64,000 bases of DNA from Sitta carolinensis (taxonomy: Eukaryota; Chordata; Aves; Passeriformes; Sittidae), in assembly GCA_032173965.1 (NCBI GenBank), contig CM063283.1:84030243-84094242 (forward strand), given 5' to 3'. A program made the position numbers and the translations under genes. This document shows positions 1 through 13,289 of the stretch, piece by piece. Position 1 is the first letter of the stretch. Every line of letters begins with the position of its first letter. Below the pieces are notes generated by a model, which had not been told where the DNA came from, ran no database searches, and worked only from the letters and a program-made list of their open reading frames with translations.

Positions 1-170
1 GGTAGGATTGAGAATAAAGAATTGACTTAGTTTTGAAATATGAAACATTTACTGTTGGATTCATTGCTGCCATGGCTGACTGGGACCACTGACGAGTGGA
101 GAACCACAGGACCTGAGGAGGAGACAGGTGACACTTTGGTTCAGTAGTAGCCCATCACCACTTACAGAAG

Positions 171-268
171 CATTGGAGTTGGGAGGTACCTCTGGAGATC
201 CTCTGGTCCAACCCTCCTGCCAAGGCAGGATCACACAGAGCAGGTTACACAGGAACACATCCACATGA
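171..268 (-). mobile_element. CR1 LINE 3'-end fragment
   Basis: The plus strand reads as the reverse complement of the CR1 3' terminus: a 'GGAGATC...TCTGGTCCAACCCTCCTGCCAAGGCAGG' type block followed by 'ACACAGAGCAGGTTACACAGGAACACATCCA'-like sequence, typical of avian CR1 tails. The element therefore points along the minus strand. Only about 100 bp remain, with no coding sequence. The match is from memory of the family and boundaries are approximate. Confidence 0.8.
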
Positions 269-1733
269 TACTTTCTGTCATTGCTTTTAAATTGTCTGTA
301 GGAAAGCCACAGAACCAGGAAGACACAAAATAAAAATCAAGAGAGAGCAAGAGACCCAGGTTCAAGAGCAAGTAACTCAAGAAATTACCTCTGGTCGGAT
401 CTGTTGAAGAACTAATTAACCTTAAGCAATTCTAGTCAGTGTGTGAACATGGAGGGGTTTGCATTGTAGTCTCTGCCTGAGGGTCTGTGAATGTAAAATA
501 AATGTAAGTGAAAAGGCCAAATTAACTGGCATTCAGATGGGAGAGATTTAGAGGTGTTTCTGCCATTGCTGTTCCAAGAACCAAAGAGATCATTTGTCTA
601 AAACAAAAAACTTGCTGGCCCCAAATCTAGCAAACTTTGCCTTTATTCAAAAGATCAGTGATAAAAAATTCCTCCCTCAAAAATACAGCATTAGTGTGAT
701 TAATTAGCATCAAAATACTTGTTAAGCATCTTGCAGTAAGGCAGGATTTCTTCCTAAAATTTTGTATGAAGAATTATATCAAATTAATTATTGATAAATA
801 TAGAAGAAAGACAAAAGAACCAAAAGATCTCATACTTCTATATGTGTATTGAATTAACATCTTCTGTTTTCTTGGGGGTTTGATATGCTAATGGTATGAT
901 AAGGATGAAGGTGGCTCTTCTGACAGAAGGCTTAAAGGGACAGACAGGTGAGAAAATGCAGAAAGAGAGGCTGAAGTATGCAGGAGTTCAGGTATGCCTG
1001 TCATCACTGATGGTGCTCAGGTATTCCCCAGTTTCAATCACAGAATAGCTCCTAACAGGGCAAGGATGTTCAGGTGAGGTATGTGGTCAAGAGACAAACT
1101 GGTGAGAGTGTGTGTGTGTGTGCCAAGCACATAAGTGTGCTTTGAAGCTACTTAGCAAGAGTGTAAAGCAGTGGGGCAGAGTATGTGTTTTACGTGAAGG
1201 ATGCAGGGCTAGGAGGGCTGGGAGCCTGGCATCTGCCTGCTTAGGTTGTAATGGTAATTGCTCGGGCAGCCATCTGCCAAATGTGCTGTCTTTCTGCTCG
1301 CGACATCTCCAGACAAAGTGTATATGACTGGCAGTTATGGCATTGTTTTTGTGGCAGGGGGACTTAGGCAGACACAGAAGGAGAAGACAAAGTTTTGGCT
1401 GCCCATGTACAGCAGCATGTGCTGACCTGGGGAGGAGACAACATGGGAACTGAAAATGGTTTATTCATAAACATCAGTGAAGACACAAGTTAAGTATAGG
1501 AAGAATAATAAGACATCATGGCTTAGACTGAAGTCAAATAAGCCCAGGAATTTTGTTCTACAGGTACTCGAGAGCAGCAGAAGAAGGCACACAGACAGAA
1601 GATAGCTCCAACAACATGAGATAGGTTGAAACCACCCTGAGCTGTGGTGCCTGTATGTGCAGGAGAATTTAAGGACTGTCATAGCACTATTTCTTCCTAG
1701 CTGCTCTTAGGGTTAAAGTAATATTCAAGGATA
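263..1733. other. Unique non-coding stretch with short (GT)n
   Basis: AT-rich single-copy-looking DNA with no recognisable exon. The only simple repeat is a (GT)n run of about 7 units at 1108-1122. Open frames in this interval are short, have low-complexity or random-looking composition, and show no family motif. Confidence 0.6.
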
Positions 1734-2525
1734 TATCATAAAATCATAAAATAATTTGCAATGGAAGGGGCTTTTAGAAGTCATCTATTCCAGGCCCCCT
1801 GAATGATCAGGGACATCTTCAAATAGGTCAGGTTACTCAGAGCCCATACCAATCCAAGCTTGACTGTTTACAGGGATGGGGCATATCCTGTCTCTCTGAG
1901 TAACCTGCATGTGTTTTGCCATCTTTATACTAAAACATTTCTTCACTATATCTAACCTGAATTTACCCTCCTTTAGTTTAAAATAATCACTCCTTGTCCT
2001 ATTGCTAAAGGCCCTATTAAAAAGTCTGTTCCTCTCTTTTTTAAAAGCCTGCCGTAAGTACGGAAATGTTGCATTATGGTCTCCCTGGAGCCTTTTCTTC
2101 TCCAAGCCAAACAACCTCAACTCTCTCAGTCTATCTTCATCAGAGAGCTGTTCCAGCCCTCTGATCATCTTTCTGCCCCTCCTCCGGACTTGCTCAACAG
2201 ATCAGTGTCCTTCTTATCTTGGGGACCCCAGAGCTGGAGGCAGCACTACAGGTGAGGTCTCATGAGAGCAGAGTGGAAGGGCAGAATCCCCTTCCTGAAC
2301 TTGCTGACGACAGTGCTTTGGATACAGCCTGGGCTATAATTGGTTTTCTGAGCTGCAAGAGCAAATTGCTGTGTCTTGACCAGCTTTTCATCCGCTGGTA
2401 CCATGTTCTTCTCTGCAGGGATGACCTCAATCCATTCATCTCTCAGCTTTACTGAACCTGGGGATTGCCCAGATGAAGGTGCAGGACCTTACTCTCAGAT
2501 TTAGGGATGTGTTCAGTCTGCCCAG
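1734..2525 (-). mobile_element. CR1 LINE, 5'-truncated copy (ORF2 end plus 3' UTR)
   Basis: The left edge has the degenerate ATCATAGAATCATAGAAT-type CR1 terminus in reverse complement. It is followed by the conserved order of the CR1 3' end: tail block, the last part of ORF2 (1833-2168), then more upstream ORF2 sequence recognisable to about 2525 ('GGGATTGCCC...GGTGCAGGACCTT'). This is the longest LINE copy in the window at about 790 bp. 5' truncation is usual for CR1. Frameshifts and stops make it inactive. The left boundary is good to a few bases, the right one to about 20 bp. Confidence 0.9.
1833..2260 (-). pseudogene. CR1 ORF2 (reverse transcriptase protein) C-terminal remnant
   Basis: The minus-strand translation of 1833-2168 contains the conserved CR1 ORF2 C-terminal run beginning MIRGLEQL, followed by LRELRLFGLEKKRLQGD and later KLKEGKFRLDI. 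This lies beyond the reverse-transcriptase core, so no catalytic residues are present. The initial Met is not a true start: the family reads through this point from an upstream ERVQRRATKM-like segment. Here that segment (about 2170-2200) is out of frame, consistent with a one-base loss. Near the downstream end the frame shifts again after 'KH', so the family's usual ending is lost. It is a decayed remnant inside the 1734-2525 element. Confidence 0.85.
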
Positions 2526-3464
2526 CATTTGTTTTTCAGAATGTTTGTGCTTAACCTGCTTGCAGTACGAGAGGGAGAGCTAACTGAAATACCATGGTGT
2601 GCCAAAGAGAGTCTTTATGACTTTTTCAGGCCATATTAAAACTGTAACCACATTTGAAGAGGTTGACCTCTGAGGGTCAGAACGTTCTGAAGCACTGCAT
2701 GCTTGGATTTATTTATAACTTCTGTAATTTGGTACTATGATAAATGTATGACTGCTAGAAAAGAGCTGAGGTAGGCAGAGGTATTTTCTAAAATAAAGCA
2801 AGTCTTGTATATCTCTTTGTATGTATATCTCTTTCTTCCAAAGAAAGTCTTGTGTATCTCTTTGTATGATTAATTGTTGCTGCCTGAATTCTTAGAGAAG
2901 ACCTATAGCTGAAGAACTGTCAGGTTATTGTATATCCATTTATTTCTACCTCAAAACCCTACACTTCTGTAGAAAGTAGCACACTACTTCTCTGAAGCTC
3001 CAAGAGTCCAGATTTCTTTTGGTTTGCTTACTCTTTACAAGTATGAATTTGAAACTTTAACAAAAATAAGTGTGTTTGAGCAGTTTGGGAGAATAGAGAA
3101 ACAGAAATAAATGAAGAATGGTATTTATGTCTTTACAGAGTACAAAAAGAGTTGCTGTGTTTCATAGTTCACATAGGAGCTTGTTCTGCCTCAATTCTGT
3201 TGAGGACCAGCAGGCTAATTAGTGAATCAATTGTCTTTATTACACTGATAAGTGCTATCTTCCAAAGCCAGCAAATGCACCAAATGTTCACACTACTTGT
3301 CTAGAGTAGCTGCAAGTCCTTTTCTCAAGTCATCTGGCCACAAGATAATATTCAATATTTATGGTCACAAGATAAGCCCGGTGGTTTTCTGATGTTTGTC
3401 CTTTACATTCTCACTGGTCAGACCAACTCTGTTCATTCATCTCAGGGAATCACTTGTTCTACTA
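2526..3464. other. Unique non-coding stretch with a 45-bp partial duplication
   Basis: No gene or named repeat is seen. At about 2800-2868 a segment 'AGTCTTGTATATCTCTTTG' recurs 45 bp later as 'AGTCTTGTGTATCTCTTTG', giving one full and one partial copy of a local duplication. Confidence 0.55.
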
Positions 3465-3520
3465 CAGAATCATAGAATCATCAAGGTTGAAAAAGACCTT
3501 CAACATCATCTAGTCCAGCA
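3465..3520 (-). mobile_element. CR1 LINE terminal scrap
   Basis: CAGAATCATAGAATCATCAAGG followed by TTGAAAAAGACCTT and CATCTAGTCCA is the reverse complement of the last 55 bp or so of CR1. The copy points along the minus strand and ends abruptly, a typical very short 5'-truncated insertion. Confidence 0.8.
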
Positions 3521-6500
3521 ATTATGTATTGGTGATATATAGTTGATACAGTTGATTCCAGGCATTTTCTGCTTCCTCTGCCCTTTTTCAATCTCTTATC
3601 AGGAAACAGAAACTAATTTTTCTTAACTTCTTAGTAATATGCTCCAACATTTCCTCAGTCAGAAAGTGGCATCTTAATCTTGACAGCCAGGAACAGAGGT
3701 GTTGTGGAAGCAGGTGCTGTGAAAAATACACTGAGCAGCTGCTTTGCTGAAACTTGGACTTATGTGCTTCTGCTCAAGACCAGAAAAAGACCCTTCCTGC
3801 ACATGGTATGAGGACTCCCATTCATGCATCCCACCCTAAGAAAGGGTTATTGGGTTGTGAAATGCTCTTTTAATCAGTTTTCGCCCACAGGTTTCATCAT
3901 ATCTCAACATTTCAGTCAGCTACAAGAAGGCAGGAATTTATTTATCGATTTACTTACAGACATTCATCTTCTCCTTGTCTGTTATCCTGGAGGACAACTA
4001 GGTGACCATGTTGATACAACAGTCCTGAGTCTTTCTCTGTATCTCCATAAAATTTGTCAATCACTAAATGGAGTACACACAGTACACTTGAGAAAATGTA
4101 CATCTGTGTGTCTAATCATTTAAACTCCTCTCTCTTTCTGTAGTCATGAGATAATTTCTCTGTGTTACGGGAAATAGAAACACCAAATAACATTGTCGCT
4201 TTCTTGTGTGGTTGGAGGGATTATTACACTTCACTTTTGGTTTGATGGGGAGTAAGAAAGAAGATCATTCTGGCTAGTTGTGACTGTTTTATTTTTAATT
4301 GCCATGGATTTAAGAGTGAAATAAATGCTGTGATATTCTATTATGATTGTTTAGATCATAGGATTGAATTAGATATGTAAAAGGACCTGCCTGTGTAGGG
4401 AAGGAGCACAGATTCAATAACTGGTGTTCTGGTAGAGCTTACGCTGTCCTGCAGTGACACTCTACAGTAATTTGGTCCTGCAAGGTTTACTTCTGGAATT
4501 CAATGCCCACTTGAAATAGTAATTTATTTCAAATGCCTGTCTTCTGGGTTTTGACTTTTGTTTGAGTTCTGTTGTGCTATTTTAATGCAGATTTACTTCC
4601 AGAAAGCATTAAATATTCAAATGCCTAAAGCAAGAATCACACAGACTGGGACCGGTCACCAGGTTTGTGACTAGACCTTCTAAGGTATAGAGTGAAGAGC
4701 CCCAGATTCCTCCTGTAACAAAATTCAGATCTCATTCTGCAAAGTCTGAATGTTTAAACCTGATGTTTACACTTAGAAAGGTTGTTGCAGGTCATTGGTG
4801 AAGGTCTTTATGCAAGGTTGTGTTTATAACTGTCATGTTTTCCTTTAGGAATGCAAAAGACTCAAAGAAGTATTTGTAATTTTTTTTTTTTTTTTTTTTT
4901 TTTTGGTGAAAGTTTTGAAAACAGCTCAAGGTTACCTTAAATCTGCAGCTCCAATGAAGATGCAGCATTATGGATAAAAGATGATAAGTGGTAAATTTCT
5001 TTACAGTCACAGTTGATTTATTTTGCTGTTAATAATGAAGTGCAACTAAATATAGTATCTGATAATTTTTTTTGCCTGTGAATGAAGTAGTTTTGTGATC
5101 TACACCTAGGAAAACTTTCACAATGTATTTACTAACCACCTTTGAAGATAAAAATCAATTAAAATAAACTAAGAATAATTTAAAGAGAATGCAAAAGCAA
5201 ATGTCATCATGCTCTACTGGAAAATTAAAAACAGATGTTATACCTACTCTTAAAATATTTCACATAGACCTCAACTATACCACATGATAATAAACCCCAT
5301 ACTTAGTGTTGGCTGGCTTAAGAGAATCAAGTTTGTTAAAATGGCATGATTATATTAGGAAAAATATTTTGGGATGAGTTACTACTTTATTCGGATATTG
5401 TGTAAAAATATACATATCCTGAAGGTCAGGCTGCATTACATGTGTTCCAAACAGGCTGAATCCACCCTGGCAATATCACAATCCAGACAGTTCACTGAAT
5501 TAAGCTTGTAGATACAGCTAAATTCCAAATTTAAATCAGGAAAAGTTACTACAGAAATAAAAACACAAAAACTTTTTGGAATTAAAGCCATGTGAAACAT
5601 TATTTTTGCATCTAACAGAGCAAGTTAAAAGTCACTGTGATAAATAGGATATGTAGTCCTTATAAAATCCAAATGGCCCTTATTACCTCTTCATCATAAC
5701 ATTTCCTTCTCATAGGCTATTTCTTAAGCACGGTGGACTCTCATCTTCTGATCAGCAAAGCTGGCTACATTCAGTGAAATACCATCATGCTCACACTTGG
5801 GATAAATTCTCCTCAGGTCATGAATAAAATGTATTAGGCTGCTACTGTACTGATTCCCCAGAGAACACTCATGGCAAACCCTGCATCTAATTCTCCACTC
5901 TAAACTTCTTACTGCAGCATGTAAGGTTTTTACCTAGTTTGATTTTAACTTTCATTTTTCAGTCACTTGGGGGTCAGATGCTGCCCCAAATTATTCTTGC
6001 AAGAGATGGTTCAAATAGGGAGAGGACCATTGTTATCCCAGATCTTGATGTCATTGCTCCAGCATCACTGTGCCTCTTAACACATTCCCATAGGATGATC
6101 CAACCACCTGCACATAGGCAATCCATTTAGAGTGATGGCTGTAACAAGGCAGTGGTGGGAAAAGGGATTTAGTGTCACATACATTTGAATTTATGTTTCT
6201 GCTAAGACTGATGGCAGGATCTTTATTTGACCCAAAGTCCACCCAGTAGTCAGAGTTTATTTATGGAAATACAGTATTGCAGGGACAAGTATAGTAATGT
6301 CCTACATAACCAGGGGAACTCCATAAGCTTGACTGGATAGCATGTGATGGACGTGACCTCAGAAAACTTGCTTAACTCACATGGCAGTGAATTCTGACAC
6401 TGAAGGCAGCCTAAAGCTATCAACCAACCTGGTGAGTCTTGAAAGATGAGCTTGCCCACACGCTCTTTTCTGATTTCCTACAGAGACAACAGTTAAGATA

Positions 6501-7885
6501 CTGGGAGGTGGAAAAGACTTAAGACAGCATTTTATTTCACTCAGCTCTCACTCCTTTTGGATAGATGCAAACAGTCTCTAATCCTTCTTATCTTTTGGTC
6601 TCATGAATAAGGCCAGAACCATATTCTATTCTAGCTATTAGCTGCAAGGGCAGGGCTGAAGTAATCTCGCTGATGTGTACAGATTCCTCTTCCACTCAGC
6701 AGAACCTCAGGCTCAAAGGAAACAGTGCAGCAGTTTCTGGGAGCTCCAATTCCATTGGAAGGACTTTGAACAGTGTTGGAGGAGACAAAAGGGAATGATA
6801 ACATCAAATAAGGATGCAACTGTGGTGGCAAAATAGTTTTTGAGTGTCCTTGGGCTGATGCAAATTGCAGGCTTTTATTAACAGAAACAGTTTCCCATGC
6901 TACGGTGCCTTAAATGCCACTATATTTAAAATGTGATATTTCACAGCACTACAAATATTGTCTCAGAAGGACAGAATCAGCTTGTGAATCACCAAACTTT
7001 ATTTGCAATCTGACCATGTTTTTAACGTAAATGGCATTCTCTTTGCCTTTATCAGTTTGGTTAAAGAAGAGCGGAAACGTTCTTGCCAAGATTTCTCAGC
7101 AATAACCCCTCCCCACTTACCTCACTTGTCTGCCTCATGCACCCCTTTATCACAGTGCCTGATTCATTGTGCAAACTGGATGGAAAATGACAGAGCCTCA
7201 GCCGCATGCTTGCTTGGCTGAAGTGACATTTCTTGTGAATGACCATAATGCAAGTGGCATTTACACAACAGCATTTTGAAAAGGAAACAAATGATGTACT
7301 GCTGTCAAACAACTTTTTTCCCCTGCATTAAAGCAGGATGGACAGTTGCCATTCACTTCATGACTATCAAAATACTTCTATTTAGAGTCAAAACATCTGC
7401 TACTTTTATATTGCTTGATTTTGTGATCTACTTAGCCCTGTCTGATAAAGTGCTTGTCGGAAACTGATGTTGAAATTGATGTGTTTAACACATCATTCCA
7501 CACTCTGAGATTCAGAGAGACAATTTTCTTTGACAGGAAGAGGGAATGAAGCATGTTGACCTGAGCTGGGTTCAGAACTGTACCCAACCCAGATGTATTT
7601 GGTCTCTTGATCTCATAGGCCACAGTCAAGAACAGTTTGCCAAGACTCCTGTGGCTCAGATCACAGGCCAAGAAAATATAATTTGCCTGCATTTTGCATT
7701 TAGAGGAATGGCTGTCTTAGTGAACTAGGGAAAACATGAATTCTTGCTGAAAGTGTGCATTTTAGCAGGGTCTTGGATTCACCACAGGTGTGACTTGGTC
7801 TACATCAACCCCTTTACCCAACTTCTTGTCAATTGTCTATGGAAAAGGAATCCAAATGCTCACTCAGGCTGGAAAAACAGAATAA
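3521..7885. other. Unique non-coding stretch
   Basis: About 4.4 kb with no recognisable repeat or exon. It contains a 25-base T run at 4880-4904. The part at about 6960-7470 has a CpG-poor texture free of simple repeats of the kind often seen in conserved non-coding DNA. That is an impression only and cannot be tested here. Confidence 0.5.
4880..4904. repeat. Poly(T) tract, 25 bases
   Basis: Uninterrupted T run read directly from the sequence. It could be a decayed retroposon tail in minus orientation or a simple expansion. No gene-like or SINE-like body was recognised on its 3' side. Confidence 0.9.
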
Positions 7886-7899
7886 GGGGGGGGGGGGGG
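7886..7899. repeat. Poly(G) run, 14 bases
   Basis: Fourteen consecutive G residues in otherwise AT-rich DNA. Such runs are slippage-prone and often variable in length or miscalled. Confidence 0.9.
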
Positions 7900-10800
7900 A
7901 AAGCAGCTATGCTCCAAACTATACCTTGATATAAAGATTTGGGATTGAGGACTAGTCTGCCTCAGGCCATGTGTGTCTGTGAGAAAAAATAGCATTCTAG
8001 TGTCTAACTAACCTCTGGATGCACCTCTGTAGCCTTAATTCTTTCTCCTGTGATTTAGTCAAGTTTTATACAAATATGTATAAATGTATTTATATATTAC
8101 ATATGTATGTATAAATATATATGTATTATTAGACCTGAGGTAATTAGAGGGCTTGGAGCTGCTACTGTGAATAGAATTTTATTCCAAGCACTGTTCCCAA
8201 TGCACTAACCCCTGTAAAAGGCTTTATCAATCATTTCCTATGACAGTCTCTAATTCTCAGCTTCCTTGACCACTGCTGTATGTAATTTCTTGTCATGTAA
8301 CTAATTAGGACATGACATTAGCAAGACAGAGGTCTATAACTTGAACACATTTAACAGAACAGAGTATTTGCTCAATTAGTACTTTAGCTTCTTTACTGCT
8401 GTATGTAAACTAGAGAGACTATTGCCCCAACTATATTTCTAGGTGGGGATGTGTGGTGGGACCTCTCCCTATGAAAACAAAGACTCTCCAGTTCAGCCAT
8501 ACCTGTACTCTTGCTAAATTTTATTTCTGTAACCACTTCAGTTCCCCAGGATGGCATCTGGTAAAAGGATTTATTTTTAGATATGTCAAGTCTTCACTGT
8601 TTTCAACTAAGGTGTATAGAAGAGATTAAATTCTGTATCTCCTACTTCTAAGTTGCTAGTTGCAACTCTCAATCCAGGCTTGTAAACAGATTTGACTGTC
8701 TTGGTTATTCCATTTTAGAAAACTTGAGGGGTGGGCATATTAGTTAGTTCATGGCAGACTAAACCTATTGCAGCTGTGACAAAAAAGGCTTTGGCATTAA
8801 GCATCATGGCAAAGAAACTGTGAGAACCTGTAATGCTGCTTTAAGGTATTGGTGTCAGGAATGCTTCTTTGGAAAACAATCCAATAGGACAGGGAAGTGG
8901 TGAAGAACAATTAAAAGCCTGAATAATAGTTAAAACAGAAAAGAAGACAAGGTTATATGTCTATTTCTTTTTGCAATAGGTATAATTCTCTACAGGTATC
9001 CATGTATGTGCTGGGGAACTGGGGAGGAGGATGACATGACAACTGACAAAGATGAATGATGATGTCGTCACTAAAGATCTTGTCACCTCCCTGAAAAACC
9101 ATTCTTAGTCTTGCCAGATAATTTGACATCTGTGTTTCTTGTATAATCTTGCATACCAAATATCTACCTATGTATTTTCTAACCCTTGTTGTCATAATAT
9201 TGATGCCCCTCACAGCAGCATATTCCCATGCCATTATAGTGTCTCATTGTTGAGTCAGAGAGACATACAGGTTTTCTAAATAAGGATGTTTTGCCGCTTT
9301 GACTATGCAACTGTAATAAAAGATTCAATTGCAGCTATCCCAAGTACTTATCCCAACCACCAATTACACCAGTCAAGAAAGTATACCAATAGGGTTGTAT
9401 TCTTATTTGGGCTTATGTCAGCATAAGTTGATTCAAAAGAGTCCCACAGCTGTCTGGCAGTAATCCACAGGAGTTAGGAAGCCCAGTCAGGGAAGAGGAC
9501 CATGTCTATCATGACTGGGAAATACAAGCACAGAACAAAATTCTTAACGTAAAAGAGCTTTAGCAGAAGGAATCAACAATATTGTGCCATGGCCAGAATG
9601 TGAAAAGCAATAAACTGAAAACACTACAACTGAACAATGACCTGGATAGATGGTAGGGTCAGCCACAATTAGTCAGAGGAACAATGTTGTGGAGGAAAAA
9701 GGTGTGGATCCACAAATTTCTTTTCATTCTAATCAACAGCCTAATGGCTAGATTTTCCAGATACAAGCTTCAGTCTGTAAATAACATTCTAACCACATGC
9801 AATCACACAGTTCCTTCCACAGAGGAAGAGGCCAGCTGTGCACTTGTGGATAAGCTGTAAAGGCATTTATGCTAGGTGTTGTGTAAGAGACAACAGCACA
9901 AGAAAGATCGTATTTTGATAAAATGTATTCATACTCCTATTACTGTGTTTGTGCCTGGGATATCATCAGTCTATTAGACCTTATTCAAAAAGAAGCAGGC
10001 TGAGAAATCAAATTATCCTAATGTTTGGTGAAGGGTAGAGTTGTGCTTCCCTGTGCAGAAATACAGCAAACAGGCCAACTTCAGAAATTAAAGGGAAATT
10101 GAAAGCAGAATAATTGCTTCAGATGGAGTTCATATTATTGCTCTAACAGTAGTATGGATGGAGTGAGCTAGAAGAAGGGTGTTTAGTAGAGCAGGAATTC
10201 AGCATATGGTAGAGTCACTGCAGAGCATTGGCCTCAGCTGAGGCACACACATTGCTCAGCCATGGAAATTTTACTGCAGAGAGCAAACGACCCAGCTGGT
10301 GCTGAACTGAGGAATGTGTTAGTAGGTAGGACTGGATGAAGAGCAGAGTGCTACAGATATCCAGGGAAGAGAACAAGGGAAGCTTGGGCAAACCTGCCTG
10401 CTCTGAACTGTAGGCAGCTGTACCATCCAGAGCGTGATCGAAGCATCAGCCTGAAACACACAGCTGGGAAAACTACCAACTCATGGACAGGAGCTGTGGC
10501 AAAGTTTTTTTCTCTGACGTCATTGTTGGTGGTTACTTGTACAATTACCACTGTCCACAAACTGAACAATTAAAAATCACTCTTCTAATAGGGGTTGCTA
10601 AGGATTGAAGGCCTTTTACCAAATTTCCATCTCAACAATTAAGATTGACGAGCAATGGGTAGAAAGATTATTTATAAGTTTTTGTGCCTCTTCTTCCTCC
10701 TCACAGAGTTGTAAGTCTCAACATGTCAAGCTTGCCAAATACATCAGTGGAAGGCAAGACTGCAAATGTATGTAATCTTTTTCCTTAGGATTGAGCCCAA

Positions 10801-11430
10801 TTGTCCTGATTGCCCTTAGTACCTTGAAAATTATGCAATTTATTGAGACATGAACAACCATATGTGACACAGACTTGTACATAGGGTCAGACTTTAAATC
10901 AGATCGCATTCCTACAGGCACTGTTGACTCAAATCCATACTGAACTGTGGTTAACAGAGACCATACAGATACAATTACAGCACCCTTGCTTGCTCATGAA
11001 AAGGTACTGCAGTATCTCCCATTAAATGGCAGTGATATATCTAAAGAGATCCTGGGGTCACCAGGACAGTCTCTGCCACCAAAATGGCCTTAGGACATGC
11101 AGCTCTTCAGCCTTGAAACTTTCCTCTCATCCAAGCAGTTAAACAGCAGGTGGAGGCACAAAATTCACATTTACAGATTACATCTGTAGATGAGAACAAG
11201 AACTGCTATGTTCAGATGAGTACGAATTAATGAGATTCTCTGTTCTGCTATCACTCCAAAGAAGTGGAAATAGCTATTTTCATTCAATTTTACCTTTATT
11301 TTGATAGAACAGCCTTTTCAATAGATTGCACTGAGCCTCCAAAATCTTTTCTGAGAGATGATACTGAATTCAATGGCTAGGTTTTCTAGGTTTTTCCTTA
11401 CCATTTAGCTTGAAGGCATTACCATAAACA
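7900..11430. other. Unique non-coding stretch
   Basis: No gene, RNA or transposon signature was seen. An AT-rich patch at about 8065-8130 has alternating purine-pyrimidine sequence (TATATGTATAAATATATATGTA-like). Confidence 0.5.
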
Positions 11431-11500
11431 AGCAAAAAAAACAAAAAAAAAACAAAACAAAAAAAAAAAAAAAAAAAAACAAAAAAACCCCAAAAAACTA
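11431..11500. repeat. A-rich low-complexity tract
   Basis: Runs of 7 to 20 A broken by single C residues, CAAAA-type composition. It resembles an expanded retroposon tail, but no body was recognised upstream. Confidence 0.85.
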
Positions 11501-13243
11501 AATTTATTTATTAAACACTGATGGGGCTCAAAGTACTTAAATTTTAATTTAATCAGATTGTAGCCTGTAGTTTAGAGAAATAACTTACTTCAGTTTGCTT
11601 TTTTTTTATAGACTTGTGATGTAAAACCTGTAATTTGGTGACTGTGAAACAAGTAATGAGTGCTAAAATTTAGTGCAACAAATTTATTTAAAATATCAAT
11701 CACTCTAAGCTTGAACTTAAAAACATAAACTCATCATTAACACAATTATAGTTGTAAACACTGACATTTAGCATTAAATTCCTAACAGTCAAAAGGTGGA
11801 AATATAAAAATTAGCTTCCAAGCTTTCACTCAAAGAATGACTTTTGATTCCAAATTTTTTGTGGATATCTTAAATAATGTTTCAGTATTGATTATAGAAG
11901 ATATATAACCTTATTGGGACAACCTTCTTTGTATTTCTTTCTAATGTGTGTATAAACTGCTCCAAGACTAAGCCACATTTTGACTCCCATAAGAGAAGGT
12001 CTAAGGTATTCTTGCAGGTGTAATTGTAAACAAATCAGAGATCTGTTAAATACCTTGTAATCTCCAAGCTGCAGAAAGTCATAATGCAATACCATCTTCT
12101 TCCTAGTCTCCCCTACACTCTGTCTCTGGAGTACAGTATCTGCCTTTCACTGGAGGATACAGACACTCAACTTTTGTACACCCTTGCTTTGTTTTCTCTC
12201 GCCTGCATGGTCTCTGAAGGGAGAAGATATTGCAGGGAGGATCTGGCCCCTACTGCACAGCTGTGGAGAGTTCCCAGAGCAGCAGAACCCTCTGCAAACG
12301 GAAGCTGGATTTGGAGATATTGAAATATGGGGATGTTCTCTTCAAGTCTACCCTGACTCTTAGTCTAACAGGGATATTTTTGCAGTGCATACACAGTTGG
12401 GCTAAAGACTGAATGAAACCTGGTATGTGCCTCTGAGAAGGCTTGCTCTGAAAACCACTTCTTGTCTAGCTCCTCTGATGTGGATTTACTGTTGAATCAA
12501 TATTTCATGGCAGCAGTCTCTCTGCTGAGTCTCTAATTTGGCATGGGATTCTTACTGAATGAGACTTCGTCACTTCAGTATTGGTTTCTGTGTCTATGTC
12601 ACTTGAAAGCAACAACCTCTAGAAAATTTTTGTGCCCAAACACTATGACATTTTTCTTCTAATATGATTCATTGATTTAGACATCTGAGAAAGTTACAGA
12701 TTCCTTTTCATTTACAATAAATCTTTTTATTTTTTTGTAAACAAAGCAGACTCTAGGAATATGAATACCTCACACAACCAAACCTGTATTGTAACTGAGA
12801 AAAGTTAAAAAAAAAAAAGTATCTGTGTAGTTTCTACATAGTTGTGTCTGTATTGTCATACTTCCCTAGTCTATAGCTTACAACTATAGTCATAAGAAAG
12901 TCCCCACTTTCTGCTGAAAAAACTAAAATGGCAAATCTAAACCTTGTTGCAATGGGAAGCTAATAAGAATTGCTTGTTTTAAAATGATCCAAATTATGAG
13001 TATCTGCTCTCTGGACTGTTGAAATGCTATAATCCCCAGAGATAAAGTAGAGTAGGAGCTACTTTTCTTCAGGATTAGCGAAGCAAGAATAAATGCCTTC
13101 TTGTGGATGAGTTGCATATGCTGCCTGGGACTAAGACATAAGTGAATACCTCTCCTTTCACAGTGCTGTGAATCTGGAGTGTCAGGAAGGAACTTTTGTG
13201 TGAGACACCTGACAATTTGATGAAGAAAAAAGAAATGTGAAAG

Positions 13244-13270
13244 TTTCTGTGAAATAACATTTCACAGAAA
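13244..13270. repeat. Perfect inverted repeat, 12-bp arms, 3-base spacer
   Basis: TTTCTGTGAAAT at 13244-13255 and its exact reverse complement ATTTCACAGAAA at 13259-13270 are separated by AAC. Each arm contains a TTCNNNGAA sequence (13245-13253 and 13261-13269), the general form bound by STAT factors. Binding is not shown by the sequence. Confidence 0.9.
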
Positions 13271-13289
13271 TTCTGTTTTCAAAACAGAA
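13271..13289. repeat. Perfect palindrome, 9-bp arms, 1-base centre
   Basis: TTCTGTTTT, C, AAAACAGAA, directly abutting the 13244-13270 inverted repeat. A bridging ACAGAA-A-TTCTGT palindrome (13264-13276) means alternative hairpins compete across the junction. Confidence 0.9.
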
